DNA of 64,000 nucleotides from Symbioplanes lichenis. GTDB lineage: Bacteria; Actinomycetota; Actinomycetes; Mycobacteriales; Micromonosporaceae. Location of the stretch: NCBI RefSeq assembly GCF_030709675.1, contig NZ_JAUZQD010000005.1:434001-498000 (forward strand), in the 5' to 3' direction. Below, piece by piece: positions 16,161-25,044 of the stretch. A program made the position numbers and the translations under genes. The stretch's first letter is position 1. Each line of letters opens with the position of its first letter. The notes under the pieces were generated by a model. The model had not been told where the DNA came from. It was given only the letters and a program-made list of their open reading frames with translations, and made no database searches.

Positions 16161-17225
16161 ATGGACAACGAACGACTTCGGGTCGGCATCATCGGAGCGG
16201 ACACCCGGGCAAGCTGGTCCCAGGTGTCGCACGTCCCCGCCATCCAGGCCCTCGACGGCTTCGAGCTGACGGCGGTCGCCACCCGCCGCGAGGAGAGCGC
16301 GCGTGAGGCCGCCGCGGCCTTCGGCGCCCCCCACTGGTACGCCGACCCCGCCGCCCTGATCCACGACGACGCCGTCGACATCGTCACGATCGCCGTCCGG
16401 GTGCCCGCCCACCACGATCTCGTCCTCGCCGCGCTCGACGCCGGGAAGACCGTCTACTGCGAGGCCCCGCTCGGGGTGTCGCCCGAGCAGACCCGGGCCC
16501 TGGCGGCGGCCGCCGGACCGGGGCGCCACGTCATCGGGTTGCAGGGCCGCCTCAACCCCGCCGTCCGCCGGGCCGCGCAGGTGATCGCCGGGGGCGGGAT
16601 CGGCCGCCCGGTGCAGGCCCGGGTCGTGTCGACCTCGTCGGGGTTCGGGCCCGTGACGATGTCGGCCTACGACTACTTCGAGCGGGCGGACGCCGGGGCC
16701 AACCTGGTCACCATCACGGCCGGGCACACCCTGGACATCGTCGAGGCGCTGCTCGGTGACGTCACCGAGGTCGACGCGCGGGCCGAGACGGCGTGGCCCC
16801 GGCCCACCTTCGCCGACACCGGCGAGACCGGCGTACGGGAGGTGCCCGACCACGTGGACGTGCTGGCCAGGACCGCCGGCGGGACCGTCTTCACGGCGAG
16901 CGTGCTCGGGGGCGTGGCGCCCGGCGACGCGACGTTCCGGTTCGAGCTGCGGGGCACCGAGGGGTGGCTCACGCTGACCGGCGGCTCGCTCTACGGGGTG
17001 CAGGGCGGGGATCTGACCCTGACGTCCAGCGCGTCCTTCGAGGCCCCGGACGCACCGGCGGCCCCGAGCCTCGCGGCCGGGCCGGGGCTCAACGTCGCCG
17101 AGGCGTACGCGAGCCTGGTCCGTCCTGATCTCACGACCCCGGACTTCGCCCGTGCCGTGCACAACGCGGAACTGACGGCCGCCGTCGCCCGGGCCGCCGC
17201 GACCGGGAAGCGCACGTCCCTGTGA
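16161..17225 (+). CDS. Gfo/Idh/MocA family oxidoreductase
   Basis: A 354-residue NAD(P)-dependent dehydrogenase. The N-terminal Rossmann domain starts RVGIIGADTRASW and has the expected AVATRREESAREAAAAFGA and ADPAALIHDDAVDIV strands. The Y-x-E-A-P-L motif (VYCEAPLG, near residue 97) replaces the usual EKP; the missing lysine is noteworthy because it normally helps catalysis. The C-terminal domain is alpha/beta. Substrate unknown, probably a sugar or polyol derivative. ATG 16161 is divergent from the MmyB regulator; the LysR gene converges 9 bases after the stop. Confidence 0.85.
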   Translation: MDNERLRVGIIGADTRASWSQVSHVPAIQALDGFELTAVATRREESAREAAAAFGAPHWYADPAALIHDDAVDIVTIAVRVPAHHDLVLAALDAGKTVYCEAPLGVSPEQTRALAAAAGPGRHVIGLQGRLNPAVRRAAQVIAGGGIGRPVQARVVSTSSGFGPVTMSAYDYFERADAGANLVTITAGHTLDIVEALLGDVTEVDARAETAWPRPTFADTGETGVREVPDHVDVLARTAGGTVFTASVLGGVAPGDATFRFELRGTEGWLTLTGGSLYGVQGGDLTLTSSASFEAPDAPAAPSLAAGPGLNVAEAYASLVRPDLTTPDFARAVHNAELTAAVARAAATGKRTSL

Positions 17226-17234
17226 GGGCGCCCC

Positions 17235-18110
17235 TCAGAACGCCTCGGCGAGGAGGGGCAGCAACGGGTTCGGGTCCGTGGGCCGGTGCGCCAGCACGAC
17301 GCGGGCCGGGGCGACGCCCTCGATCGGGATCGTGGTGAGGTCGGCGCGGAGCGAGGGGCGCCGGTCGCCGGCGGGCAGGACCAGGACCGAGCGGCCCTCG
17401 GCGACGAGGTCGAGCTTGTCCTCGAAGGACTCGTAGTCGAAGGGGGCGTCGCGGACCGGGGCGCCGCCGGGCCGGGGCTCGAGCCGGCTGAACTCGACCC
17501 AGGCCGGCACCGCGCTCGGGCACTCGGGGAAGGCCTCGCCGCCGAGGTCGCCGACGGTGACGGACTCCTTGCCGGCCAGCGGGTGATCGGCCGGGACGAC
17601 CAGGACGCGCGGCTCGGTCCACAGGTCGACGACGCGGAGCCGGTCGGCCGGGAACATCAGCGGGGCCCGGGCGACCAGCGCGTCGACCCGGCGGTCGGCG
17701 AGCGCGCGATGGTCGTCCCACGCCACGTGCCGGGTCCGGATGCGAGCCGTCGGGTGGCGGTGCCGGAGGCGGCGTACGGCCGGGGTGATCACCAGATCGG
17801 CGGTGTAACCGATCGTGAGCTCCTGCGGGCCCGCGGACTCCCGGGCCGAGAGGGTCGCGGCGTGCGCCGCTTCGAGCAGCTCCCGGGCGCGGGGCAGGAA
17901 GGCGCGGCCGGCCTCGGTGAGCGTGCTGCCGTGCGGGGTGCGGTCGAACAGGCGCACGCCGAGGTGGGCCTCGAGCCGCTGGATCTGCCGGCTCAGCGAC
18001 GGCTGCGCGACGTGCAGGGCCGCGGCGGCCCGGGCGAAGTTCGACTGCTCCGCGACGACCGTGAAGTAGCCGACGAGGCGCAGATCGAGGTCGGAGCCGG
18101 GCACGCGCAC
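17235..18110 (-). CDS. LysR family transcriptional regulator
   Basis: A 291-residue LysR protein with a GTG start at 18110. The winged HTH (about 10-68) includes FARAAAALHVAQPSLSRQIQ and ends LFDRTPHG. Residues about 95-290 form the periplasmic-binding-like effector domain. It is divergent from the SDR gene with 89 bases between the starts; an inverted repeat with T-N11-A geometry lies there, so it probably controls the SDR gene and itself. Effector unknown. Confidence 0.9.
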   Translation of the reverse strand: MRVPGSDLDLRLVGYFTVVAEQSNFARAAAALHVAQPSLSRQIQRLEAHLGVRLFDRTPHGSTLTEAGRAFLPRARELLEAAHAATLSARESAGPQELTIGYTADLVITPAVRRLRHRHPTARIRTRHVAWDDHRALADRRVDALVARAPLMFPADRLRVVDLWTEPRVLVVPADHPLAGKESVTVGDLGGEAFPECPSAVPAWVEFSRLEPRPGGAPVRDAPFDYESFEDKLDLVAEGRSVLVLPAGDRRPSLRADLTTIPIEGVAPARVVLAHRPTDPNPLLPLLAEAF

Positions 18111-18126
18111 CCATCGAGCGTACTCA

Positions 18127-18143
18127 CATGCTTGTGCGGCATG
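18127..18143. promoter_or_regulatory. Candidate LysR box
   Basis: CATGC (18127-18131) and GCATG (18139-18143) form an inverted repeat with the T-N11-A spacing (T18129, A18141) typical of LysR-type operators, between the divergent lysR and SDR genes. Confidence 0.5.
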
Positions 18144-18199
18144 ACGGGTTGCCGAGCAGGTCTTGGACGGTGCGGCCCGGGCGGCAGTTGACTGCGGGC

Positions 18200-18925
18200 A
18201 TGGGAAATTACGAGGGGAAGCGCATCCTTGTCACCGGCGGCACGAGCGGCATCGGCCTGGCCGTGGCGCGGCTGCTGACGGCCGGCGGCGCGCGGGTGAT
18301 GGTGACCGGGCGCGCCGCGGACACCGAGATCGAAGGCGTCATCACGGTACGCAGCGACGCCACGTCGCGGGCCGACAACAAGGCGCTCGCCGCGCGGGTC
18401 GGGGAGACCTTCGGCCGGCTGGACGCGGTCTTCCTCAACGCGGGCATCACGGGCAGCCAGACCCCGTTCGAGGAGGCGTCGGAGGAGGACTTCGACACGG
18501 TCTTCGCCGCCAACGCCAAGGGGCCGTACTTCACGCTGCAGCGCCTGCTGCCGCTGCTCGACCAGGGCTGCGGCGTGGTGCTGACGACCTCGGTGGTGAA
18601 CGAGATCGGCCTGCCGAACACAAGCGTCTACGCGGCGAGCAAGGCGGCACTGCGCTCGATGACGCGCACTCTCGCCCGGGAGCTGCTGCCCCGTGGCGTA
18701 CGCGTCAATGCCGTGAGCCCCGGCCCGATCGACACCGGCATCCTGCACCGCAGCCTGCCGCCCGAGGTCGCGGACAAGCTGGTGGCCGGCTTCAGTGCGT
18801 CGAGTCCGATGCGACGCATGGGTGAGGCGGACGAGGTCGCCCGGGCCGCCGCGTTCCTCGCCTTCGACGCCACCTACACCACCGGGCTCGAACTGGCCGT
18901 GGACGGCGGCGGCACCCAACTTTGA
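18200..18925 (+). CDS. SDR family oxidoreductase
   Basis: A 241-residue classical short-chain dehydrogenase. It has the cofactor-binding TGGTSGIG (about residues 12-19), the NAG element (LNAGITG), a catalytic serine in LTTSVVNE and the YAASK motif containing catalytic Tyr and Lys (about residues 150-154), followed by the PGPIDTGI segment. ATG 18200 puts the Rossmann motif at the usual distance from the N-terminus; the frame is open further upstream only through the regulatory region. Divergent LysR partner; substrate unknown. Confidence 0.9.
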   Translation: MGNYEGKRILVTGGTSGIGLAVARLLTAGGARVMVTGRAADTEIEGVITVRSDATSRADNKALAARVGETFGRLDAVFLNAGITGSQTPFEEASEEDFDTVFAANAKGPYFTLQRLLPLLDQGCGVVLTTSVVNEIGLPNTSVYAASKAALRSMTRTLARELLPRGVRVNAVSPGPIDTGILHRSLPPEVADKLVAGFSASSPMRRMGEADEVARAAAFLAFDATYTTGLELAVDGGGTQL

Positions 18926-18934
18926 CCCGCCGCC

Positions 18935-19699
18935 TCAGCAGCGGTAGTAGCCCGACACGTGGGTGCCGTCCTTGCGGTAGTAGGAGTTGACCCAGGTGCA
19001 CCCCGCGTGACCGCTGCCGCCCCATGTGCCGTCGCCGCCCTGGTCGCCGCTGGCGCCGTCGGGCTGGACGGGATCGGTGGCCGGCTCCTCGTAGGAGGGA
19101 GTCGGTTCCACCGGAGGAGGCGTCGGCTCCACGCGGGGGTGGGTCACTTCCACGTGGGGACGGGCCGTCTTCACGTGGGGACGGGCGGGCTTCGTCCGGG
19201 TGCGAGCCGGTTCGGCGGTGCGGCGGCGGGCCGGCTCGGTGGGCGAAGAGGGGCGGCTGTCCGACCGGCCTCGGGACTCGTTGGGTGTGGACCAGCGGCG
19301 GGTGTCGTCGTAGCGGCACACGCTCCGGTAGGTGGCGGCTGCCACGCGATGCTTGCGGGCCTTGGCAGCGCAGCGGTCGAACCGGGCGACCGTCACGCCG
19401 AAGTCCCAGTCGGGCGAGATCTCGCACCATTCCCTGGCGTCCTCGCCGAAGTAGGCGACGGCGGCACTTCCGGCCCCGCGGGCTACGCAATCCTCGTTCC
19501 CGGGCGTGGTGGTGGCTTCGGGCGTGCCGATCCGGGCGAGGACACCGGCCGTGGCGGTGGGCGCGACGGTGGCGGGAGGACCGGCGGTCACGTCCCCGTC
19601 GTCGTCGCCGGTGAATCGGTTGGCGCAACAGACGACGATCAGCACGAGGACGATGAGGGGCAGAGCCCACCGGGTCTTCGTCGAGGACGTGGGTTTCAT
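18935..19699 (-). CDS. Exported Pro/Thr/Glu-rich protein with YYR motif tail
   Basis: A 254-residue protein with an N-terminal hydrophobic helix (ALPLIVLVLIVVCCANRF, residues 12-29). A Cys-containing globular part (about 70-140; DCVARG, EWCEIS, RCAAKA, VCRYDD) is followed by a long repeat-like linker of TxPxRPHVE type (about 150-225). The tail is CTWVNSYYRKDGTHVSGYYR, a short motif seen at the C-terminus of many secreted actinobacterial proteins. VCC could be a lipobox-like site, but the context is weak. Function unknown. It is convergent with the SDR gene at 9 bases. Confidence 0.65.
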   Translation of the reverse strand: MKPTSSTKTRWALPLIVLVLIVVCCANRFTGDDDGDVTAGPPATVAPTATAGVLARIGTPEATTTPGNEDCVARGAGSAAVAYFGEDAREWCEISPDWDFGVTVARFDRCAAKARKHRVAAATYRSVCRYDDTRRWSTPNESRGRSDSRPSSPTEPARRRTAEPARTRTKPARPHVKTARPHVEVTHPRVEPTPPPVEPTPSYEEPATDPVQPDGASGDQGGDGTWGGSGHAGCTWVNSYYRKDGTHVSGYYRC

Positions 19700-19844
19700 G
19701 ACAGGGCGTCCGCTCCGTTGATCGATGCCCCGGCGCCCGGGGACATGCTGATCAACGAGCGGTCCGCGCGGCGCGGGCCTCGACCGAACGGGCTGTCGTC
19801 GTCTCCGGACGGGGCTCCGGCCCTGGTCGGACGGTGAGCGGAGG

Positions 19845-20867
19845 TCAGGCGGCGCTGCGGTCGGCCGGGGTCCGGCGGCGCAGGGCCGGGGTGGTCACGG
19901 CCGGCGGGACGTGGGCCTGGTCGAGGCGGGTGACGTCGGTGCCGGGCGGCACGATCTCGTCGATGCGGTCGAGGATGTCGTCGGTGAGGGCGACGCCGAC
20001 GCCCTTGAGCAGGTCGTCGAGCTGGTCGAGGGTGCGGGCGCCGAGCAGGGTGCTGGTCACGCCCGGGTGCGCGACGGTGAAGGCCAGGGCGAGGTGGGTC
20101 AGCGGCAGGCCCGCCTCGCCGGCCAGCGGGATCAGCTGCTCGACGACGTCGATGCGGCGCTCGTCGGTGAGGTGCCGGAAGAAGCGGGCGCGCCTGAGGT
20201 CGTTCGGCTCGCCCCGGCGGACGCGGCCGGTGAGCATGCCCTGGCCGAGCGGGCCCCACACCAGCGTGCCGAGGCCGTAGCGCTGGGCGGCGGGCAGCAC
20301 GTCGTTCTCCGCGCCGCGGTTGAGGATCGAATAGGGCAGCTGCTCGGTGTGGAAGCGCTCGAGGCCGCGGCGCTCGGCGACCCACCGCATGTCGGCGATG
20401 TCGGTGGCGGGGGTGTTGGCGGAGCCGATCGCGCGCACCTTGCCGGCCCGGATCAGGTCGGTGAGCGCCGAGAGCGTCTCCTCGATGTCGGTGTCCGGGT
20501 CGAGCTGATGCACCTGGTAGAGGTCGATGTGGTCGGTCCCGAGCCGGCGCAGGGAGGCCTCGACCGCGGTCATGATCCAGCGGCGGGAGGTGCCGCGCTG
20601 GTTGGGGTCGGTGCCGGTCGGGCGGCCGAACTTGGTGGCGAGCACCACGGTGTCCCGGCGTCCCCGGAGGGCCCGGCCGACGACCTCCTCCGAGTCGCCG
20701 TAGGCGTCGGAGGTGTCGACGAGGTTGATGCCGGCGTCGAGCGCCCGGTGGATCACCCGGATCGAGTCCGCCGGGTCCGGGTTGCCCACCTGGGTGGCGA
20801 ACATGAGCGCGCCGAGTGCGTACGGGCTGACCTTGATGCCGGTCCGGCCCAGGGTGCGGTGGTGCAT
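19845..20867 (-). CDS. Aldo/keto reductase
   Basis: A 340-residue TIM-barrel NADPH-dependent reductase. The catalytic tetrad is visible: Asp and Tyr in VDTSDAYGDSEE (about residues 50-60), Lys in LATKFGRP, and His in DLYQVHQLD. The HIDLYQVH signature is typical of the AKR family. ATG 20867 is 88 bases from the divergent TetR-type gene, with symmetrical operator-like repeats in between, so the TetR protein probably represses it. Substrate unknown. Confidence 0.92.
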   Translation of the reverse strand: MHHRTLGRTGIKVSPYALGALMFATQVGNPDPADSIRVIHRALDAGINLVDTSDAYGDSEEVVGRALRGRRDTVVLATKFGRPTGTDPNQRGTSRRWIMTAVEASLRRLGTDHIDLYQVHQLDPDTDIEETLSALTDLIRAGKVRAIGSANTPATDIADMRWVAERRGLERFHTEQLPYSILNRGAENDVLPAAQRYGLGTLVWGPLGQGMLTGRVRRGEPNDLRRARFFRHLTDERRIDVVEQLIPLAGEAGLPLTHLALAFTVAHPGVTSTLLGARTLDQLDDLLKGVGVALTDDILDRIDEIVPPGTDVTRLDQAHVPPAVTTPALRRRTPADRSAA

Positions 20868-20905
20868 GAGCGTCTCCCCGCGATATCGTGCCTGAAGCGG
20901 AATGT

Positions 20906-20938
20906 CTTTCCGGAACTATACGGAAAGCTCTTCCGGAA
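20906..20938. promoter_or_regulatory. Candidate TetR operator
   Basis: CTTTCCG (20906-20912) and CGGAAAG (20921-20927) form an inverted repeat with an 8-base spacer. The palindrome TTCCGGAA occurs at 20908-20915 and again at 20931-20938, 23 bases apart. The site lies between the AKR and TetR starts. Confidence 0.55.
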
Positions 20939-20955
20939 CAGCAAGGGGAGGCGGG

Positions 20956-21498
20956 ATGCGCACCGACGCGCGACGCAACGTGGAGTCGCTCCTCGAGGCG
21001 GCCAAAACTGTGTTCGGCACCGCGGGCGTCGACGCACCGGCGAAACAGATCACCGATCTGGCCGGCGTGGGTGTCGGCACGCTCTACCGGCATTTCCCGC
21101 AGCGGGCGGATCTGATCAAGGCGGTGATCGAACGCGAGATCGACGCCTGTGCCGACGCCGCTCCGGCGCTGGCCGGCGAGCTTCCGCCGGGCGACGCGCT
21201 GGCTCGCTGGCTGGACCGGCTGGCCGAGCTCATCGCGACCAAGCGGGGCTTCGCCGCGGCCCTGCACTCCGGCGACCCGGCCTACGCGGGCCTGCCCGGC
21301 TATCTGCTGGAGAAGCTGGCCCCGGCCCTCGGCTCCCTGCTCGACGCCGCGACGGCCGCCGGGGAGATCCAGGCCGGCGTCACTCCGCGCGACCTGCTCT
21401 ATGCGGTCGCGAAGCTGGGCGCGCCGCTTCCGGGCGAGGAGCCCGGCTACGGCCGGCGGATGGTCGCGTTGCTGGTCGGCGGGCTGCGGCGGGACTGA
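20956..21498 (+). CDS. TetR/AcrR family transcriptional regulator
   Basis: A 180-residue repressor. The N-terminal HTH (about 5-50) reads NVESLLEAAKTVFG and ITDLAGVGVGTLYRHFPQRADLI, the TetR signature. The C-terminal ligand domain resembles the SbtR-like group (RGFAAALHSGDPAY). ATG 20956 is preceded by AAGGGGAGG, a strong ribosome binding site, and is chosen over a start at 20902 that would overlap the operator. The stop codon directly abuts the stop of the convergent 21499 gene. Confidence 0.9.
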   Translation: MRTDARRNVESLLEAAKTVFGTAGVDAPAKQITDLAGVGVGTLYRHFPQRADLIKAVIEREIDACADAAPALAGELPPGDALARWLDRLAELIATKRGFAAALHSGDPAYAGLPGYLLEKLAPALGSLLDAATAAGEIQAGVTPRDLLYAVAKLGAPLPGEEPGYGRRMVALLVGGLRRD

Positions 21499-22566
21499 TC
21501 AGATGCCGTGCGGGCGGGTGGGGTCCGGCTCGCGGTCGGGGCGGCGGACGGTGGCCTTGCCCCGCGCGGAGTTGGCGTTGAAGCGGGCGGTCGCCCGGCG
21601 GACGCGCTCGGCCCGGGCGGTGAGCTCGGGGCCGCGGTCCTCGGGCTCCGCGAGACCGTCGTCGTCGTGGGCGTCGACCAGGTCGGCGAGGCGGGCGGCC
21701 ACGTTGGCGGCCCGGGCGGCGAGGTCGGGGTGGGCGTCGTAGGTGGCGACCTCGCCGGCCGCGTCGCGCAGGGCGCGGGCCTGCACCGCGGCCGAGTAGG
21801 GAGCGCGGACGGCCGCCGTGCCGACGGCGGAGTCGGGCAGCGGGTCGAGGATCTCACCCTCGAGCACGGGCGGAGCATCGAGCGCTGAAGAAGCACCGTG
21901 CACCGGAGGACCGTCGAGCGCCGAAGCGGCGTCGGAGGAGGGCGGCGCGGAGACCGGCCCGGGGTCGGCCTGGGCCTGGCGGGGCACGGCCAGCGCGCCG
22001 AGCAGGGAGACGGTCTGGCCCTCGCCGCCGTCCGTGCCCGCGAACTCGGGGCCGATGAGGTTTTTGACCAGCTCGCGGGCGTCCTCGACCGAGATGCCGA
22101 GCTTGCCCGCGTTGTCCACCCGGTAGCGGGCGATGGCGTGCCGGACGACGTTGGCGAGCTTGTCCGCGTCGCTGGTCTCGGTCAGGTCGCCACCCGCGAA
22201 GACCAGGGCCGGGAACGAGCCGTCCGACCCGCCGCAGACGAGCTGGAGCTGGGCCACGGCGGCGGTGCGGCCGTCCTCGGTGCGGGCCGGCTGGACCCGG
22301 ATGTGCTGCGGGAAGACCCAGGACATCTCGCTGGAGCGCACCTCGAAGTCGTCGGAGGTGTGCGCGTAGACGATGCGGTGGTTGGTGACGAGGACCTCGG
22401 TGGTCTCCGGCAGCGTCCACCGGGGCAGCGAGGCGGCCTGGTCGAAGGCGTATTCCGCGACGGCCGACCGGCCGCGCCACAGCGACCGCTCACCCTCCGG
22501 CAGCGGACCGAAGACGTCGGGTGCGTGGGCACCGGCGGGTTCGTCCGCGGGGTTGGGGTGGGCCAT
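21499..22566 (-). CDS. Hypothetical protein with PH-like N-terminal region
   Basis: A 355-residue soluble protein. Residues about 10-180 are a globular beta-rich region (GERSLWRGRSAVAEYAF, TEVLVTNHRIVYAHTSDD) that resembles bacterial PH-like domains; the TNHRI strand is typical. The middle (about 200-260) is Ala/Pro-rich with a short internal repeat (SALDGPPV, SALDAPPV). The C-terminus is helical and Arg-rich. ATG 22566 (MAHPNPADEP) was chosen for its composition; the frame is open to 22659. Function unknown; the PH-like reading is inference. Confidence 0.6.
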   Translation of the reverse strand: MAHPNPADEPAGAHAPDVFGPLPEGERSLWRGRSAVAEYAFDQAASLPRWTLPETTEVLVTNHRIVYAHTSDDFEVRSSEMSWVFPQHIRVQPARTEDGRTAAVAQLQLVCGGSDGSFPALVFAGGDLTETSDADKLANVVRHAIARYRVDNAGKLGISVEDARELVKNLIGPEFAGTDGGEGQTVSLLGALAVPRQAQADPGPVSAPPSSDAASALDGPPVHGASSALDAPPVLEGEILDPLPDSAVGTAAVRAPYSAAVQARALRDAAGEVATYDAHPDLAARAANVAARLADLVDAHDDDGLAEPEDRGPELTARAERVRRATARFNANSARGKATVRRPDREPDPTRPHGI

Positions 22567-22662
22567 TCCTTGATTGAATCCTTCAGAGCGGGATCGGACA
22601 ACCCACTGAGCGATCATTTCATGTGATTCGTGCTGGTCAGGGCCCCGAGTCCGAGACACGAG

Positions 22663-23514
22663 TCACGACCGGCCGCTGAACAGGCCCTCCGGTGGCGGGG
22701 GCGACGGCACGGCTTCGGCGTCGCGGACCGGGGCGCGGCCCCCGGCGAACCGGTCGAGGTCGGTCTCGACCCGCCCGGGGAACCAGTCGCCCGCGGCCCG
22801 GCGGCTCAGCTGGTCGACCGGGAGCGGGGTGCGGCCGGCGACGACGACGAGGTTGCCGAAGCGGCGCCCGCGCAGGACGGCGGCGTCGGCGACGAGGCAG
22901 GCCTGCGGGAGCGCGGCGCGGATCGTGGCGACCTGCGTGCGCGCGTACGTCAACGGGGGCCCGTCGGCGACGTTGGCCACCAGGAGCCCGGCCGGGGCGA
23001 GCACCCGGGCGACCTGATCCATGAACTCGACGGACGCCAGGTGGGCTGGGGTGCGCGCGCCGGCGAAGACGTCGAGCACCACGAGGTCGTACCCGGCCTC
23101 GCGCATGCCCGACACGGCCTCGCGCGCGTCGCCGACCCGGACCTTCAGCTTGGCTCGCGGGTCCCAGGGCAGGGCCGAGCGCACAAGGTCGACCAGCGGC
23201 CCGTCGATCTCCACGACCCGTTGCGGGGAGCCGGGGCGCGTCGCCGCGACATAGCGGGGCAGGGTGAGCGCACCCCCGCCGAGGTGCAGGACCCGCAGCG
23301 GTACGCCCGGCGGCGCGGCCAGGTCGATCACGGCGCTCATCCGCCGGACGTACTCGAACTCCAGGTGCGTCGGATCGTCCAGGTCGACGTGCGACTGCGG
23401 GGCGCCGTCGAGCAGCAGCGTCCACGCGCCGGGCCGGTCGCCGTCGGGCACGAGCTCGGCCACGCCGGAGGCCACGACCTCGGTCCGGCGGGGGGACTGC
23501 CTGCGCTGAGCCAT
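22663..23514 (-). CDS. Spermidine-synthase-like methyltransferase-fold protein
   Basis: A 283-residue protein of the polyamine aminopropyltransferase/SAM-dependent superfamily. The nucleotide-binding motif LRVLHLGGGALTLPRY (about residues 69-84), the acidic VVEIDGPLV and LVVLDVFAG are clear. The short protein and lack of the polyamine-binding signature fit the spermidine-synthase-like group common in actinobacteria rather than a true SpeE. ATG 23514 (MAQRRQSPRRTE) begins just before the conserved region. It is divergent from the DUF1800 gene by 84 bases. Substrate unknown. Confidence 0.8.
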   Translation of the reverse strand: MAQRRQSPRRTEVVASGVAELVPDGDRPGAWTLLLDGAPQSHVDLDDPTHLEFEYVRRMSAVIDLAAPPGVPLRVLHLGGGALTLPRYVAATRPGSPQRVVEIDGPLVDLVRSALPWDPRAKLKVRVGDAREAVSGMREAGYDLVVLDVFAGARTPAHLASVEFMDQVARVLAPAGLLVANVADGPPLTYARTQVATIRAALPQACLVADAAVLRGRRFGNLVVVAGRTPLPVDQLSRRAAGDWFPGRVETDLDRFAGGRAPVRDAEAVPSPPPPEGLFSGRS

Positions 23515-23598
23515 GACCGACAAGTATGTCGGTTGCGGTCGGGGAGCACCGCGCGGGGAACCCGATGATCTTGGCGCGACCGGCCGACTGGGCAGCAC

Positions 23599-25044
23599 GT
23601 GACGGCCACCACCGACTTCCTGCCCGGCGACCCGCTGCTGCACCTGCTGCGCCGGGCGACGTACGGCCCCACGCCCGCGGCCGTCGCCGACATCCGCCGC
23701 CTCGGTGCCACCGCGTGGCTCGACCGGCAGCTCAAGCCGGCCACGATCCCCGACCCCGTCGCGGACAACCTGGTCGCGCGTCTGCCGATGAGCGGGATGA
23801 GCATCGACGCGATCCGCACCCGGGTCCGCAAGGGCGCGCTGCAGGAGTACGCCTGGGACGCCATGTTCGAGACCGGGTACGCCACGGTGGCCCGCGCGGT
23901 GTGGAGCGAGCGCCAGCTGTTCGAGGTCATGACCGAGTTCTGGTCGAATCACCTCAACGTGACGTGCCCCTCGGGCGACGTGTGGGACAGCCGCTCCGAC
24001 TATGACCGGACGGTGATCCGGGCGTACGCGCTGGGCCGCTTCTCGGACATGCTGAAGGCGAGCGCCCGGCATCCGGCCATGCTGACCTACCTCGACAACC
24101 GGTTCTCCACGCGCGCGGCGCCGAACGAGAACTACGGCCGGGAGCTGCTGGAGCTGCACACCGTCGGACTGGGCTACTCGGAGTCCGACGTCAAGAACGC
24201 GGCCCGGCTGCTCACCGGGCTGACCGTGCGCTGGGACACCGGCAAGTACCGCTACGACGCCGCGCAGCACGCCACGGGCGCGGTGCAAGTGCTCGGCTTC
24301 AAGCACGCGAACGCCACCGCGGCCGGGGGCGAGGCCGCCGCCCTCGCGCTGCTCGACCACCTCGCCGTGCACCCGGCCACGGCCAAGCGGATCGCCACCA
24401 AACTCTGCGTACGCTTCGTGGCCGACGACCCGCCCGCGTCGCTCGTGACGAAGCTGACCAAGGTCTACCTCGACAACAAGTCGGCGATCGCCCCGGTGCT
24501 GCGGGCGCTGTTCACGTCGGCGGAGTTCGCGGCGGCCGGGGGCGCCAAGACGCGGACGCCGTACGAGGATGTCGTCGCCACCGTCCGTACCCTCGGCTTC
24601 GGCCCGGACCAGACCGGGATCAAGGGCGTGCAGGCGCTCTACTGGATCACCGAGTCCGCGGGGCAGGCGCCGCTCGCGTGGGCCCCGCCGAACGGCTATC
24701 CCGACGTGGCGACCGCCTGGGCGAGCCCGTCCGGCCAGGTCATCCGCTGGAACGCCCATCTGAACATCGCGGCCGGCTGGTGGCCGGCCACGCTCGTGCG
24801 GCCGGCTTCCCCCCTCAAGGAGTACGCCGGGAGCACGCTCCCGGCCACCTACGGCGCCCTGATCGACACCGTCGCCACCCGGCTCGTCGGCCGGGCCCCG
24901 GCGCCCGCCCATCGGGAAGCCCTGGCCGCGTTCTACGGCAAGTCCCCGGCGAGCCCGCTCAAAACGAGCGACGCGGCGGCCGGATGGGCGTTCCCGTACC
25001 TGCCCGCCCTGCTCCTCAACAGCCCCTACTTCAGCCTGAGGTGA
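23599..25044 (+). CDS. DUF1800 domain protein
   Basis: A 481-residue protein that fills the whole DUF1800 family. Visible family segments are LLRRATYGPT near the N-terminus, TEFWSNHLNV (about 114-123), NENYGRELLELHTVG (about 175-189) and the C-terminal LLNSPYFSLR. It has no obvious signal peptide. DUF1800 proteins almost always pair with a Tat-exported DUF1501 protein, and here the stop overlaps the DUF1501 start by 4 bases (GTGA), indicating translational coupling. GTG 23599 is the start. Biochemical role unknown. Confidence 0.9.
   Translation: MTATTDFLPGDPLLHLLRRATYGPTPAAVADIRRLGATAWLDRQLKPATIPDPVADNLVARLPMSGMSIDAIRTRVRKGALQEYAWDAMFETGYATVARAVWSERQLFEVMTEFWSNHLNVTCPSGDVWDSRSDYDRTVIRAYALGRFSDMLKASARHPAMLTYLDNRFSTRAAPNENYGRELLELHTVGLGYSESDVKNAARLLTGLTVRWDTGKYRYDAAQHATGAVQVLGFKHANATAAGGEAAALALLDHLAVHPATAKRIATKLCVRFVADDPPASLVTKLTKVYLDNKSAIAPVLRALFTSAEFAAAGGAKTRTPYEDVVATVRTLGFGPDQTGIKGVQALYWITESAGQAPLAWAPPNGYPDVATAWASPSGQVIRWNAHLNIAAGWWPATLVRPASPLKEYAGSTLPATYGALIDTVATRLVGRAPAPAHREALAAFYGKSPASPLKTSDAAAGWAFPYLPALLLNSPYFSLR

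Noticed and set aside
24664-24912. Upstream extension of the spermidine-synthase-like protein (749 codons)
   Set aside because: The extension is antisense to DUF1800, whose motifs are intact; the conserved domain starts right after ATG 23514.
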